A DNA stretch of 53,485 nucleotides, taken from NCBI GenBank assembly GCA_934693135.1, contig CAKUVA010000015.1:1-53485 (forward strand). The letters run 5' to 3'. The translations under genes and the position numbers were made by a program. Shown here one piece after another: positions 8,420 to 17,060 of the stretch. Under the pieces are notes generated by a model. It searched no databases. It was given only the letters and a program-made list of their open reading frames with translations, and was not told the DNA's origin. The DNA comes from an uncultured Bacteroidales bacterium. Lineage in GTDB: Bacteria; Bacteroidota; Bacteroidia; Bacteroidales; UBA932. Position 1 is the first letter of the stretch, and each line of letters begins with the position of its first letter.

Positions 8420-10663
8420 ATGGAAACAATCTATCTGGGACTTGTTGTTTTTCTTTTCGTCCTGGCAATTTTCGACCTTATGGTCGGTGTGAGCAATGAT
8501 GCAGTCAATTTTCTTCAGTCTGCAATCGGAGCTAAAGTCGCAACTTTCAGAACAATCATTATTGTAGCTGCTATCGGCATCTTCATGGGGGCTTCCATGA
8601 GTAACGGCATGATGGAAATCGCGCGTAATGGTATTTATCACCCTTCTATGTTTACATTCCGGGAGATAATGTTCATTCTTTTAGCTGTTATGGCCTCCGA
8701 TATAGTCCTTCTGGACATATTCAATACACTCGGACTTCCAACGTCAACTACAGTTTCTATGGTGTTCGAATTATTAGGTGGCACTGTAGCTATGGCGATG
8801 ATGAAAACTTTAGCTGACCCTACATTGGCAGTAGGGGATTTGATGAATACAGGTAAGGCATTGACAGTCATCATGGCGATATTCATATCGGTAGCGATAG
8901 CTTTTTTCTTCGGAACTGTAGTACAATACCTGTCACGCATCATATTTACGTTTACATACAAGAACTCTTCGCTCAAATGGAAGATAGGCATCTTCGGAGG
9001 GCTTGCCTTTACTTCTATAATTTATTTCATGTTGATAAAAGGCATTGAGAATTTTTCTTTCGTGAGCACCGAGACACTTGATTGGATAAACGGCCATGCA
9101 TGGACAATCTGTGGTATTTGCTTTATTGTGACCGGGATATTGACTCAGATTCTGTATCTGTTAAAGGTCAATGTCTTCCGAATCTTGGTTCTAACCGGAA
9201 CATTCGCGTTGGCGATGGCTTTTGCCGGTAATGACCTTGTAAACTTCATTGGAGTACCTTTAGCAGGATATTCCGCTTTCCAAGACTATGTGGCAAATGG
9301 GGCAGGTGATTATGAGAACTTCCTCATGTCTTCCTTGGATTCTCCTGCTTCGACACCTTCAGTTTTCCTTATAGGGTCAGGTGTTATAATGATAATTGCA
9401 TTGGCTACTTCGAAAAAAGCATACAATGTCGTGAAAACTTCGGTAGATCTTGCCCGTCAAGATACTGGAGACGAGATGTTCGGATCTTCCAAGATGGCGA
9501 GGATACTTGTTCGTTTCAGCACAAATATGGCAGCATTCCTGTCGGAAAGCATTCCGGACAATGTGAAGGGATGGATTGACAAAAGATTTAATACGGGTGA
9601 CGCAGTTCTTAAGAATGGCGCTGCATTCGATGAGATAAGAGCTACAGTAAACCTTGTTGTGTCAAGCCTTTTGATAGCATTGGGAACGTCGCTGACTCTA
9701 CCTCTTTCCACTACTTATGTGACGTTTATGGTTGCTATGGGTACATCTCTTGCAGATAGGGCATGGGGGCGTGAAAGTGCCGTATTCCGTATTACAGGTG
9801 TAATATCAGTGATAGGAGGTTGGTTTATTACTGCCGGTGCTGCATTCATTCTTTGCTTTGTGGTGGCTCTTGCCATGTCACTCGGTGGATTTGTAGTGGC
9901 TGGATGCCTTGTAGCATTGTCCCTCTTCCTTCTTGTGCGTAGCAATATCCGTTATAAGAAAAAACGAATGGAAGAGAAAGGTGATGTCATTTTCAATGAA
10001 ATGCTCGCGTCAGAAGATGATGAAAAGACTCTCAAATTGCTATCTGAGCACATCATCAAGAGTCAGAGCGTTTTCTTGGAGTATGTAAATGATACATATC
10101 GTCAGATTACTGATGGTTTCATAAATGAGAATCTCGGAATGTTGCAGAAAGCAGAGGTCTCCATGCGTAGGGAGAGGCAGAACCTCAAGCAATTGCGACG
10201 CAAGGAACTTCTTGGCTTAAGACGAATAAACCCTGATGAAGCGATTGCGAAGACTACTTGGTTTCATCTCGGAAGAAATAGTTGTGAGGATATGTTATAT
10301 AGTCTTAGACGTATTTGTGACCCATGTGAGGAACATGTTGATAATAGTTTCGTACCTCTTGACAAAGAACGTATCAAGGAATTTCTCCCATTAAGGGATA
10401 CCATGCTGTTTATGTTAAAGCGTGCGGATGCCGTGATAAGTACAGGAGACTATCCTGGTGTAGCCAAAGTAAGGGAGCAATGTGAAACTTTCAAGGAGTG
10501 TTTGTCGCGGACAAGACATGAACAGATGGAGCGGATGCAGACAACGACGGATAACATTACAGTATCGTATGTCTACTTGAATCTTCTTCAGGAAACACAA
10601 GAGATGGTGAGTTCGCTACAGCACTTGTTGAGGGCTGCAAAGCATTTTACCGAACACTCTTAA
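8420..10663 (+). CDS. pit: Inorganic phosphate transporter, Pit family, with C-terminal PhoU-like domain
   Basis: Inner-membrane phosphate:cation symporter. 747 residues, much longer than classic Pit (about 500). The two inverted-repeat signatures are visible: GVSNDAVNFLQSAIG near residue 24 and FAGNDLVNFIGVPLAGYSAF near residue 265, each inside a set of hydrophobic segments. After the last membrane helices (to about residue 510) comes a soluble helical region of some 200 residues resembling PhoU-like domains, which could sense or gate phosphate flux. The gene is monocistronic and converges on the phosphoesterase gene with a seven-base gap. A GAACTTTG box near 8389-8396 is a weak promoter candidate. 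Confidence 0.9.
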   Translation: METIYLGLVVFLFVLAIFDLMVGVSNDAVNFLQSAIGAKVATFRTIIIVAAIGIFMGASMSNGMMEIARNGIYHPSMFTFREIMFILLAVMASDIVLLDIFNTLGLPTSTTVSMVFELLGGTVAMAMMKTLADPTLAVGDLMNTGKALTVIMAIFISVAIAFFFGTVVQYLSRIIFTFTYKNSSLKWKIGIFGGLAFTSIIYFMLIKGIENFSFVSTETLDWINGHAWTICGICFIVTGILTQILYLLKVNVFRILVLTGTFALAMAFAGNDLVNFIGVPLAGYSAFQDYVANGAGDYENFLMSSLDSPASTPSVFLIGSGVIMIIALATSKKAYNVVKTSVDLARQDTGDEMFGSSKMARILVRFSTNMAAFLSESIPDNVKGWIDKRFNTGDAVLKNGAAFDEIRATVNLVVSSLLIALGTSLTLPLSTTYVTFMVAMGTSLADRAWGRESAVFRITGVISVIGGWFITAGAAFILCFVVALAMSLGGFVVAGCLVALSLFLLVRSNIRYKKKRMEEKGDVIFNEMLASEDDEKTLKLLSEHIIKSQSVFLEYVNDTYRQITDGFINENLGMLQKAEVSMRRERQNLKQLRRKELLGLRRINPDEAIAKTTWFHLGRNSCEDMLYSLRRICDPCEEHVDNSFVPLDKERIKEFLPLRDTMLFMLKRADAVISTGDYPGVAKVREQCETFKECLSRTRHEQMERMQTTTDNITVSYVYLNLLQETQEMVSSLQHLLRAAKHFTEHS

Positions 10664-10670
10664 AATATGA

Positions 10671-11810
10671 TTATTTCCGCTTTTTGAGAGTTATAACATC
10701 TATTTCAGGCCAGGCTCCCCACCGGAATGCAATGTTCCCTCCAGTGCCGGTGCTTACATATAGAAGTCTTGCTCCGTCTGTGTAGAGACCTCCCCATTCA
10801 GGATATACAAACATTGATGGTGAGAAATTGCCAATTTTTAGTTGCATGGCGTGTGTATGCCCTGAAAGTGTGAGGTCAATGTCTGTGTCAGGCAGAACTT
10901 TACGATGCCAATGTGTCGGGTCATGGCTCATGAGTATTTTGAAGATTCCGTCAGGCAATCCTTTTTGTGCTTTCATTAGATCACCGCGTTCTGGAAATGG
11001 CGGTAGGCCATCATTCTCTACGCCTATGAGGGCTATACTATCGCAGCCGTTATGAATTATCCGATTTTCATTCATCAGTAAATTCATTCCGGCTTCTCGT
11101 TCCATTCCGATAAGTCTTGTTACTGCGTCCTTCTGTCCATTCTGAGTGCTATATCGTGCATATCCGCAGTAGTCGTGGTTGCCAAGGACAGAGTAGACAC
11201 CAGCTTTGGCCTTTAGTTTGGATATTTCAGATATGAAAGGAAAGAACTCGTCAGGGGACATATTTATCATATCTCCTGTGAATAATATCAGATCTGGTTT
11301 CAGCCCGTTGACGGTGTCCACTATTTTTTTGACTGTTTGGGGCGATTTTGAGTAGGTCCCGATATGCATGTCTGACAGATGAATGATTCGGAATCCGTCG
11401 AATGACTCTGGAAGGTCATAGAATTCAGTAGTAATGTTCTTGACAGTAATGCGTTTCCACCCGAAAGTCAGTCCGTAGATATTCATTGACATAAGAACTA
11501 ATCCTGCAGATAGTCCTGCAATTAAACCTATGTGTTGTCCGTGTTTGAAAATCTTTTCAGACAGATTTCCTAAGGCTGTTAATATTGCAAATACAAATTT
11601 CGGAAGGAAAAAACCGAGTATCAATGCCGTGAGAATATATGTAGGCCACCACGCCATGTCATTCATCACGATAGCGATGGAGAAGAATAGACCTATCAAT
11701 GGAATCCAGTGAAGAATTTTGAGAAGTAGGCCTTTCTTCCTAATATAGGCATACCATATATAGATGTCGGCAGCGATTATGCCGATCAGCCCGATAAAAA
11801 CGAATTTCAT
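10671..11810 (-). CDS. Membrane-anchored metallophosphoesterase (YkuE/YaeI-like)
   Basis: 379 residues: about four hydrophobic segments in the first 135 residues, then a calcineurin-like phosphoesterase domain with the full metal-ligand series HLSDMHIG, TGDMINMS, LGNHDYCGY, MSHDPTHW and LSGHTHAMQL. Relatives include UDP-2,3-diacylglucosamine hydrolases and peptidoglycan/lipid-linked phosphodiesterases; the natural substrate cannot be told. It is the last gene of the minus-strand run and starts 25 bases after the histidine-kinase stop, so it may be co-transcribed with the two-component system. Confidence 0.85.
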   Translation of the reverse strand: MKFVFIGLIGIIAADIYIWYAYIRKKGLLLKILHWIPLIGLFFSIAIVMNDMAWWPTYILTALILGFFLPKFVFAILTALGNLSEKIFKHGQHIGLIAGLSAGLVLMSMNIYGLTFGWKRITVKNITTEFYDLPESFDGFRIIHLSDMHIGTYSKSPQTVKKIVDTVNGLKPDLILFTGDMINMSPDEFFPFISEISKLKAKAGVYSVLGNHDYCGYARYSTQNGQKDAVTRLIGMEREAGMNLLMNENRIIHNGCDSIALIGVENDGLPPFPERGDLMKAQKGLPDGIFKILMSHDPTHWHRKVLPDTDIDLTLSGHTHAMQLKIGNFSPSMFVYPEWGGLYTDGARLLYVSTGTGGNIAFRWGAWPEIDVITLKKRK

Positions 11811-11835
11811 TTTTTTTGACTATGCTGACAATATG

Positions 11836-13251
11836 TCAGTTGTTGGTTTTTGATAGAGTGAATGCAAAATCAAGACCACCTGTTTTGGCTATTGTCACTG
11901 ATATTTTCCCACCATGCATCATGACCGCGTTCTTTACTATGGATAGACCGAGTCCAGTTCCACCAAGTTTTCGGGACCTGCCTTTATCTACTCTGTAGAA
12001 CCTTTCGAAAAGATAAGGAAGTTTTTCTTTCGGAACCCCGCATCCGTTATCGGAAAAGTCGAATTTATAGCACTTTGTATCTTCATCGATACATTGTACT
12101 ATAATTGTGGTTTCTTCACCGGCATATGCTATGGCATTGTCTGTCAAGTTTCTGAATATTGAATAGATAAGAAGCTGATTTCCCTCTATTGTGATATCCG
12201 GTGTTACGAGATTAAGAAAAGTCATGTGCTTTTTCATGAGTTGCAGTTCAACATCTTTTCTGATGGAATCTATAATCTCACATATGTTAACTATTTCTGT
12301 TGAGAATGTCTGTGATGCTTCGTCTATCTTTGTTAGAAGTGTTATAGACGAAATTATGTGCCCGAGTCTATTGCTTTGGGCAAAACACCTCTGCAGAAAG
12401 TCTCTCTTGGTTTGCTCATCCATATTTGGGTTGTCGAGGATTGTCTCAAGGTAACCGATGATACTACTTACCGGTGTCTTCAACTCATGTGCAATGTTCT
12501 GTGTGAGTTGATGTTTGAGCCTCGCCTTGTCATCTTCGCTGCTATGAAGTTTTGCGTATAGTCTTACAATATTGCGTGATATGTCTCCAAGCTCGTCGTC
12601 AGCGAATTCAATGTCTGATGTACCTATATCCTCATTTCTTTCGGCCAGGGTGGCGAATTCTTTCAGTAGTGTGATGTTTTTCTGTATTTTTCTCAGATAT
12701 AGAATGTAGATAGCAGTGATTACGATGCATATCATGATTCCGAGGAGAAGGTACCCTTTATCAGATGTTATCACGGTCATGAAAGACATGTCGTATGGGC
12801 GTGATGACCTTACAATGATACTATCCTCCGGATATGCATTAGCTGTATAGAACCACTTTCCGCCTAAAGACGCAGATTCCCTTTCTATGTCATATCCAGT
12901 TCCTTCCAGCATTGCCATCTGGATTTCTTTCCTTTCAGAATGATTTATTCTTTTGATGGTGTCGGAAGCCTCGTTGTCATAGAGTACGTTGCCATTATAG
13001 TCTATTATAGTGGATCTGATGCCCCTCTTTAGCTGTTTTTCTTCAAATTTGTTGAATGCATTTGTATCTCTGGAGAGTATGCACTCGTGTAGCTCGCGGT
13101 TATAGCTCTCAAGCTGAGCGTTGGTGATTTCTGTTGTCCATCGATCCTCTTTCCTATACATGTAGCCTGTGAATATGAGAATTGTGAAGAGAATGATGGA
13201 TGCTACTATTAGCAGTAGCTTAGAACTCAATGACAAATAGGCTTTTTTCAT
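11836..13251 (-). CDS. Sensor histidine kinase, PhoR/RprX-like
   Basis: 471-residue inner-membrane kinase. Two transmembrane segments (about 10-31 and 166-187) enclose a periplasmic sensor of roughly 130 residues; a HAMP-like stretch follows, then the dimerisation box with phospho-acceptor His255 (NIAHELKTPVSS), an N box (FRNLTDNAIAYA), G1 (DNGCGVP), F (LFERFYRVD) and G2 (GGTGLGLSIVKN). All catalytic motifs look intact. It lies 24 bases after its cognate response-regulator gene. The signal sensed is unknown; the neighbouring cation antiporter suggests an ionic or envelope cue. Confidence 0.92.
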   Translation of the reverse strand: MKKAYLSLSSKLLLIVASIILFTILIFTGYMYRKEDRWTTEITNAQLESYNRELHECILSRDTNAFNKFEEKQLKRGIRSTIIDYNGNVLYDNEASDTIKRINHSERKEIQMAMLEGTGYDIERESASLGGKWFYTANAYPEDSIIVRSSRPYDMSFMTVITSDKGYLLLGIMICIVITAIYILYLRKIQKNITLLKEFATLAERNEDIGTSDIEFADDELGDISRNIVRLYAKLHSSEDDKARLKHQLTQNIAHELKTPVSSIIGYLETILDNPNMDEQTKRDFLQRCFAQSNRLGHIISSITLLTKIDEASQTFSTEIVNICEIIDSIRKDVELQLMKKHMTFLNLVTPDITIEGNQLLIYSIFRNLTDNAIAYAGEETTIIVQCIDEDTKCYKFDFSDNGCGVPKEKLPYLFERFYRVDKGRSRKLGGTGLGLSIVKNAVMMHGGKISVTIAKTGGLDFAFTLSKTNN

Positions 13252-13275
13252 ACTAGATGAATTTACTGCCAGTGT

Positions 13276-13965
13276 CTATTGAGAAAGTCCTTCGAAACAA
13301 TATCCGTATCCATGCCGAGTGACTATGAATGACCCATATTTTCCGAGCTTCTTGCGTAGTCTCGTGATGTTTACGTCGACAGTCCTTCCGAGAACTATTA
13401 CCTCGTTTGGCCATACCTTGGCGAGTATTGCCTCTCTTGAATATACCATACCTGGGTGTTCGAGAAGCAGGTTAAGTATTTCAAGTTCAGTCCTTGTAAG
13501 GATTACCTGTTCTCCATCTACCTTGATTTCTTTTTTTCTCATGTCGATTTCAAGTCCGTCAAACTTTTTTATATTATGAAAATCGTCGTCGGGATAGACA
13601 CGTCTGAGAACAGCTTTGACTCTTGATAATACTTCACGGATGGAGAATGGTTTAGCAATATAGTCATCGGCTCCAATTCCGAATCCCTTGACTGTATCTT
13701 CTTCAGAATCTTTTGCAGATATGAAGATTATCGGAATATTTGTTGTCTCTTTTTGACTTTTTAGAAATCCTGCCATTTGGAATCCCGAAATTCCTTCCAT
13801 CATTATATCCAATAGTAGAAGATCAAATTCGGAGACTCCTTTTTTCAATGCTTCTTCAGCAGAGTGGGCTACTGCTGTCTCATAACCTGCTGCATTAAGA
13901 TTGAATCTGAGGATCTCACAGATATCTTCTTCATCATCGATGATAAGAATTTTTTTCTTGTTCAT
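13276..13965 (-). CDS. Response regulator, OmpR/PhoB family
   Basis: DNA-binding partner of the adjacent histidine kinase, 229 residues. The receiver domain has the acidic pair DDEED at residues 10-14, phospho-acceptor Asp53 (LLDIMM), and the conserved Ser/Lys switch (FISAKDS, AKPF). A winged-helix domain follows (LTRTELEILNLLLEHPG ... VNITRLRKKLG). A longer frame begins at 13983 (MTTSKN), but a TATATTTG box at 13989-13996 would start transcription right there, so the ATG at 13965 (MNKKKILIIDDEED) is preferred. Confidence 0.92.
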   Translation of the reverse strand: MNKKKILIIDDEEDICEILRFNLNAAGYETAVAHSAEEALKKGVSEFDLLLLDIMMEGISGFQMAGFLKSQKETTNIPIIFISAKDSEEDTVKGFGIGADDYIAKPFSIREVLSRVKAVLRRVYPDDDFHNIKKFDGLEIDMRKKEIKVDGEQVILTRTELEILNLLLEHPGMVYSREAILAKVWPNEVIVLGRTVDVNITRLRKKLGKYGSFIVTRHGYGYCFEGLSQ

Positions 13966-13988
13966 ATTTTTGCTTGTTGTCAATTTTG

Positions 13989-13996
13989 CAAATATA
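13989..13996 (-). promoter_or_regulatory. Putative -7 box of the two-component system promoter
   Basis: TATATTTG on the minus strand fits TAnnTTTG, between the antiporter stop (14020) and the response-regulator start. It would give the regulator and kinase their own transcript besides read-through from ftsE-nth-antiporter. The upstream TTTG element is not convincing. Confidence 0.42.
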
Positions 13997-14019
13997 TGTT
14001 TTTTGAATGAAAAAATCGT

Positions 14020-15564
14020 TTAAGTAGTCGATTTTTTCGCATTCCCAGCAATCACTTTCAAATCAGGTAACTCGAAGCCTTCTTCAGCATATATCATCAG
14101 AAGCTGATCCCCACTATATAACTTTACGCGTCCATCTGGGACAATGAATTTATTATTTCTCCGTATTATTACTACTCTTGCTCCTTCTGGAAGATTGATT
14201 TCCTTGAGGGTGTTGCCCCCGGCGAGGTCATCCTCTGTAAGGGTATAGTCCTGCAGTTTGCCAGCTTCTTCCGGGATTTCTATGCCGAATGTTTCCGGGG
14301 CTTTCTCTTCTGGGAGATTGAGGTGAAGCCATTTGGCGACTCTTGGAATTGACATTCCCTGAAATATCAATGAAAGCAGTGTTATGAAGAATACTATGTT
14401 GAATATCTGCTCGGAGCCTGGTATTCCTTCTACTATCGGGTATGTGGCGAAAATAATCGGAACTGCGCCTTTCAGTCCTACCCATGATGTAAATATCTTG
14501 GCTTTGAACGAGATTTTTCTAAACGGCATGAGGCATAGAAATACTGAGAGAGGACGTCCTACGAAAAGAAGAAATAAACCTATGAATAGTGCAATCGGTG
14601 CAACATGCATCATTTCCTTTGGATTTACGAGGAGCCCTAAGCTGAGGAACATGCCTATCTGCATTATCCATGTCATTCCGTCCATGAATGATAGAATCTG
14701 TTTCCTGTCATTCATCGGCTTGTTACCTATGACGAATCCCGCAATATATACGGCAAGGTAGCCGTTTCCATGTACCATTTGAGTCATGGAGAACGAGAAT
14801 AGACTGACGGTCAGAAGCAATATGGAGTATAGTGGAGTACTGTTGAGCTTCACTTTTTGGAGCATCCAGACTATACTTAAGCCTATTGCTATGCCCATAA
14901 TTGCACCGATGCTCATCTGCAAAGTCAATGTTAATAGTGAGTCGTAAATCAGTTTTGTATAATTTATTCCCTCGACTCCTGTAACTGGATCGAAAAGCAT
15001 CTTTGCAGCTTGAATCAGTACGATTGTCAGTACATAGGCCATCGGATCGTTACTTCCGGACTCAAGCTCAAGCATAGGTCGCAGGTTCTCCTTTAGGCGC
15101 ATGCGGCAGTTCTTCAATATGCTGAATACTGATGCTGAATCTGTAGATGACATCACAGCTGCGAGCAGAAAGCACATCACTATGGATAGCGATAGTCCGA
15201 TTTTCTCTATTCTTGACAGAAAGAATATGAATGATCCAGTGAACACAACTGTCAACAATACTCCAGCTGTGGATAGTACCAGACCTGGTCCGATGACAGG
15301 TTTTATATCTTTATATTTTGTTTCCAAACCACCCGTGAATAGGATCACGCAAAGAGCCACGATGCTGAGAAACTGGGCTAAATTATAGTTATCGAATACT
15401 AGTCCCACACCATCGCTTCCGAAAAACATACCTACGAGTAAAAATATGAGGAGAGACGGCATGCCATATTTTGATCCTGTTCTTGATACAAGTATGGCCG
15501 TGAAGACGAGGATCGATCCTATGAGAAATATATTTTCAGACGTGAATTGTATTGCTGATGTCAT
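14020..15564 (-). CDS. Potassium/proton antiporter, CvrA/NhaP2 type
   Basis: CPA1-family cation:proton antiporter of the inner membrane, 514 residues from ATG 15564 (MTSAIQFTSENIF). About twelve hydrophobic segments carry the family signature in the middle (MSSTDSASVFSIL and LELESGSNDPMAYVL, the acidic ion-binding site). The tail from about residue 430 is an RCK/TrkA-C-like domain (KEINLPEGARVVIIRRN ... YSGDQLLMIYAEE), typical of CvrA. The longer frame from 15621 overlaps nth by 40 bases and adds 19 residues of non-membrane sequence, so the inner ATG, 17 bases after the nth stop, is chosen. The next genes are a two-component system. Confidence 0.88.
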   Translation of the reverse strand: MTSAIQFTSENIFLIGSILVFTAILVSRTGSKYGMPSLLIFLLVGMFFGSDGVGLVFDNYNLAQFLSIVALCVILFTGGLETKYKDIKPVIGPGLVLSTAGVLLTVVFTGSFIFFLSRIEKIGLSLSIVMCFLLAAVMSSTDSASVFSILKNCRMRLKENLRPMLELESGSNDPMAYVLTIVLIQAAKMLFDPVTGVEGINYTKLIYDSLLTLTLQMSIGAIMGIAIGLSIVWMLQKVKLNSTPLYSILLLTVSLFSFSMTQMVHGNGYLAVYIAGFVIGNKPMNDRKQILSFMDGMTWIMQIGMFLSLGLLVNPKEMMHVAPIALFIGLFLLFVGRPLSVFLCLMPFRKISFKAKIFTSWVGLKGAVPIIFATYPIVEGIPGSEQIFNIVFFITLLSLIFQGMSIPRVAKWLHLNLPEEKAPETFGIEIPEEAGKLQDYTLTEDDLAGGNTLKEINLPEGARVVIIRRNNKFIVPDGRVKLYSGDQLLMIYAEEGFELPDLKVIAGNAKKSTT

Positions 15565-15581
15565 GATTTGAGGTGTTCCTG

Positions 15582-16226
15582 TTATACTTTTATATGTTTT
15601 GCCATATAGTCTCTGCACCATTCCTTCAGGCCGCAGTCATCACAATGTGGATTTTTGGCTGTACAGATGTATCTTCCAAGAAGGATGAGCCAGTGATGGG
15701 CTATTGCCCGTCTGCTTTCGGGAATGTTAGATTCGAGTTCTTTACCTACGCTTTCAGGCGTTTTCCCGTCTGAAAGCCCAAGCCTATGCGATACTCTGAA
15801 TACATGGGTGTCCACTGCTATCACAGGCTTGTCGTAGACAATGGAGGCTATCACATTGGCTGTTTTTCTTCCTACTCCGGGGAGCCTCATTAGGCTGTCA
15901 ATGTCGTCCGGTATCTGTCCGCCGAATTCTTCCGTCAGCATCTTTGCCATTCCGATAAGGTGCTTTGTCTTGTTGTTAGGATATGAGATGCTTTGTACGA
16001 GTGGAAATAATTCTTCAAAGGAGGCCTTTGACAATGTTTCTGCATCAGGGTATCTCTCGAATATTTCAGGAGTCGTCATGTTAACTCTTTTGTCTGTGCA
16101 TTGGGCGGAGAGAATTACCGCAATCAGCAGATGGAAAGGAGAATCATACTGCAGTTCTGTTTCTGCTATTGGAACGTTCTTCTCGAACCATTCTATTATC
16201 TTATGATATCTTTCCGTTAATGTCAT
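15582..16226 (-). CDS. nth: Endonuclease III (DNA glycosylase/AP lyase)
   Basis: Removes oxidised pyrimidines and nicks the abasic site. 214 residues, the usual size. The helix-hairpin-helix LPGVGRKTANV contains catalytic Lys121 and the GPD loop region contains Asp139 (AVDTHVFRV), matching Lys120/Asp138 of the E. coli enzyme. The [4Fe-4S] ligands form Cys-X6-Cys-X2-Cys-X5-Cys near the C-terminus (CTAKNPHCDDCGLKEWC). It starts eight bases after the ftsE stop, so it is probably co-transcribed. Confidence 0.95.
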   Translation of the reverse strand: MTLTERYHKIIEWFEKNVPIAETELQYDSPFHLLIAVILSAQCTDKRVNMTTPEIFERYPDAETLSKASFEELFPLVQSISYPNNKTKHLIGMAKMLTEEFGGQIPDDIDSLMRLPGVGRKTANVIASIVYDKPVIAVDTHVFRVSHRLGLSDGKTPESVGKELESNIPESRRAIAHHWLILLGRYICTAKNPHCDDCGLKEWCRDYMAKHIKV

Positions 16227-16234
16227 AATGTGGC

Positions 16235-16942
16235 TTATTTTAGTTCCTTACAAGCCTCGTCTTTGCAGACGAAGACTCTTCCTGGATATTGCTCGAATAT
16301 TGATTTGTTGTGAGTGACCATGACTACCGCGGTACCTTTGCTATGGTTTATTCCAGTCAATAGCTTCATTATTCCGTCGGCAGTTTCATTATCAAGGTTT
16401 CCGGTAGGCTCGTCGGCGATAATCACACAAGGATTGTTTAGCAGTGAACGAGCTATCGCTACCCTCTGTTGTTCTCCACCTGATAGTTGGTGTGGCATCT
16501 TGTGTGATTTTGAAGCCATTCCCACATTGTCTAAGACTTCTTTTATCCTTTTGTTTATGGCATCTTGATCTTTCCATCCAGTGGCACGTAGGACAAATTC
16601 CAGATTGTCATCGACGCTTCTGTCCATAAGAAGTTGGAAGTCTTGGAACACGACTCCGATTTTCCTGCGGAGAAAAGGAATCTCCTTATCTTTTATTCCA
16701 TTCAAGCGGTATCCGCAGGCTGTTCCCGTACCTGTTTCTAACGGATTTTCGGCTATGATTGTTCTGATTATTGATGTCTTGCCAGTCCCGACCTTGCCCA
16801 CAATATATACGAAATCTCCAGGAAATACATCCATATTGAGACCGTAGATCACGGGCGTTTCGCCGTTTACTATTTCTGCATCCTTGAATGATATTACCGG
16901 CTCTATGGCAGAAGATAGCGCGGTTGTCGAATTTTCTTCCAT
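16235..16942 (-). CDS. ftsE: ABC transporter ATP-binding protein, FtsE-like
   Basis: Cytoplasmic ATPase that with FtsX controls peptidoglycan hydrolases at the septum. 235 residues from ATG 16942 ([11 protein letters not shown]); an upstream in-frame ATG at 17029 adds a hydrophobic stretch unlike any FtsE and runs into the promoter of the divergent gene. Motifs: Walker [11 protein letters not shown]-loop VVFQDFQLL, signature [16 protein letters not shown], Walker [14 protein letters not shown]-loop MVTHNKS. The PTGNLD after Walker B is characteristic of FtsE/LolD/MacB proteins. No ftsX lies next to it, so LolD-type identity cannot be wholly excluded. Confidence 0.82.
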   Translation of the reverse strand: MEENSTTALSSAIEPVISFKDAEIVNGETPVIYGLNMDVFPGDFVYIVGKVGTGKTSIIRTIIAENPLETGTGTACGYRLNGIKDKEIPFLRRKIGVVFQDFQLLMDRSVDDNLEFVLRATGWKDQDAINKRIKEVLDNVGMASKSHKMPHQLSGGEQQRVAIARSLLNNPCVIIADEPTGNLDNETADGIMKLLTGINHSKGTAVVMVTHNKSIFEQYPGRVFVCKDEACKELK

Positions 16943-17060
16943 GTGACTTATGCTTCTTTTCAATTTGGTATAGCAATTTACGAAAAAAAATCGGACCATA
17001 AAGAAAAATTCTCTAAAATTATTGTACATTAGCGCGATTTTGAAAAACTTCGTAGCATAA

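Noticed and set aside
17030..17060. Longer FtsE start (ATG 17029)
   Set aside because: It adds a Phe-rich segment unlike FtsE and would place the start inside the divergent promoter region.
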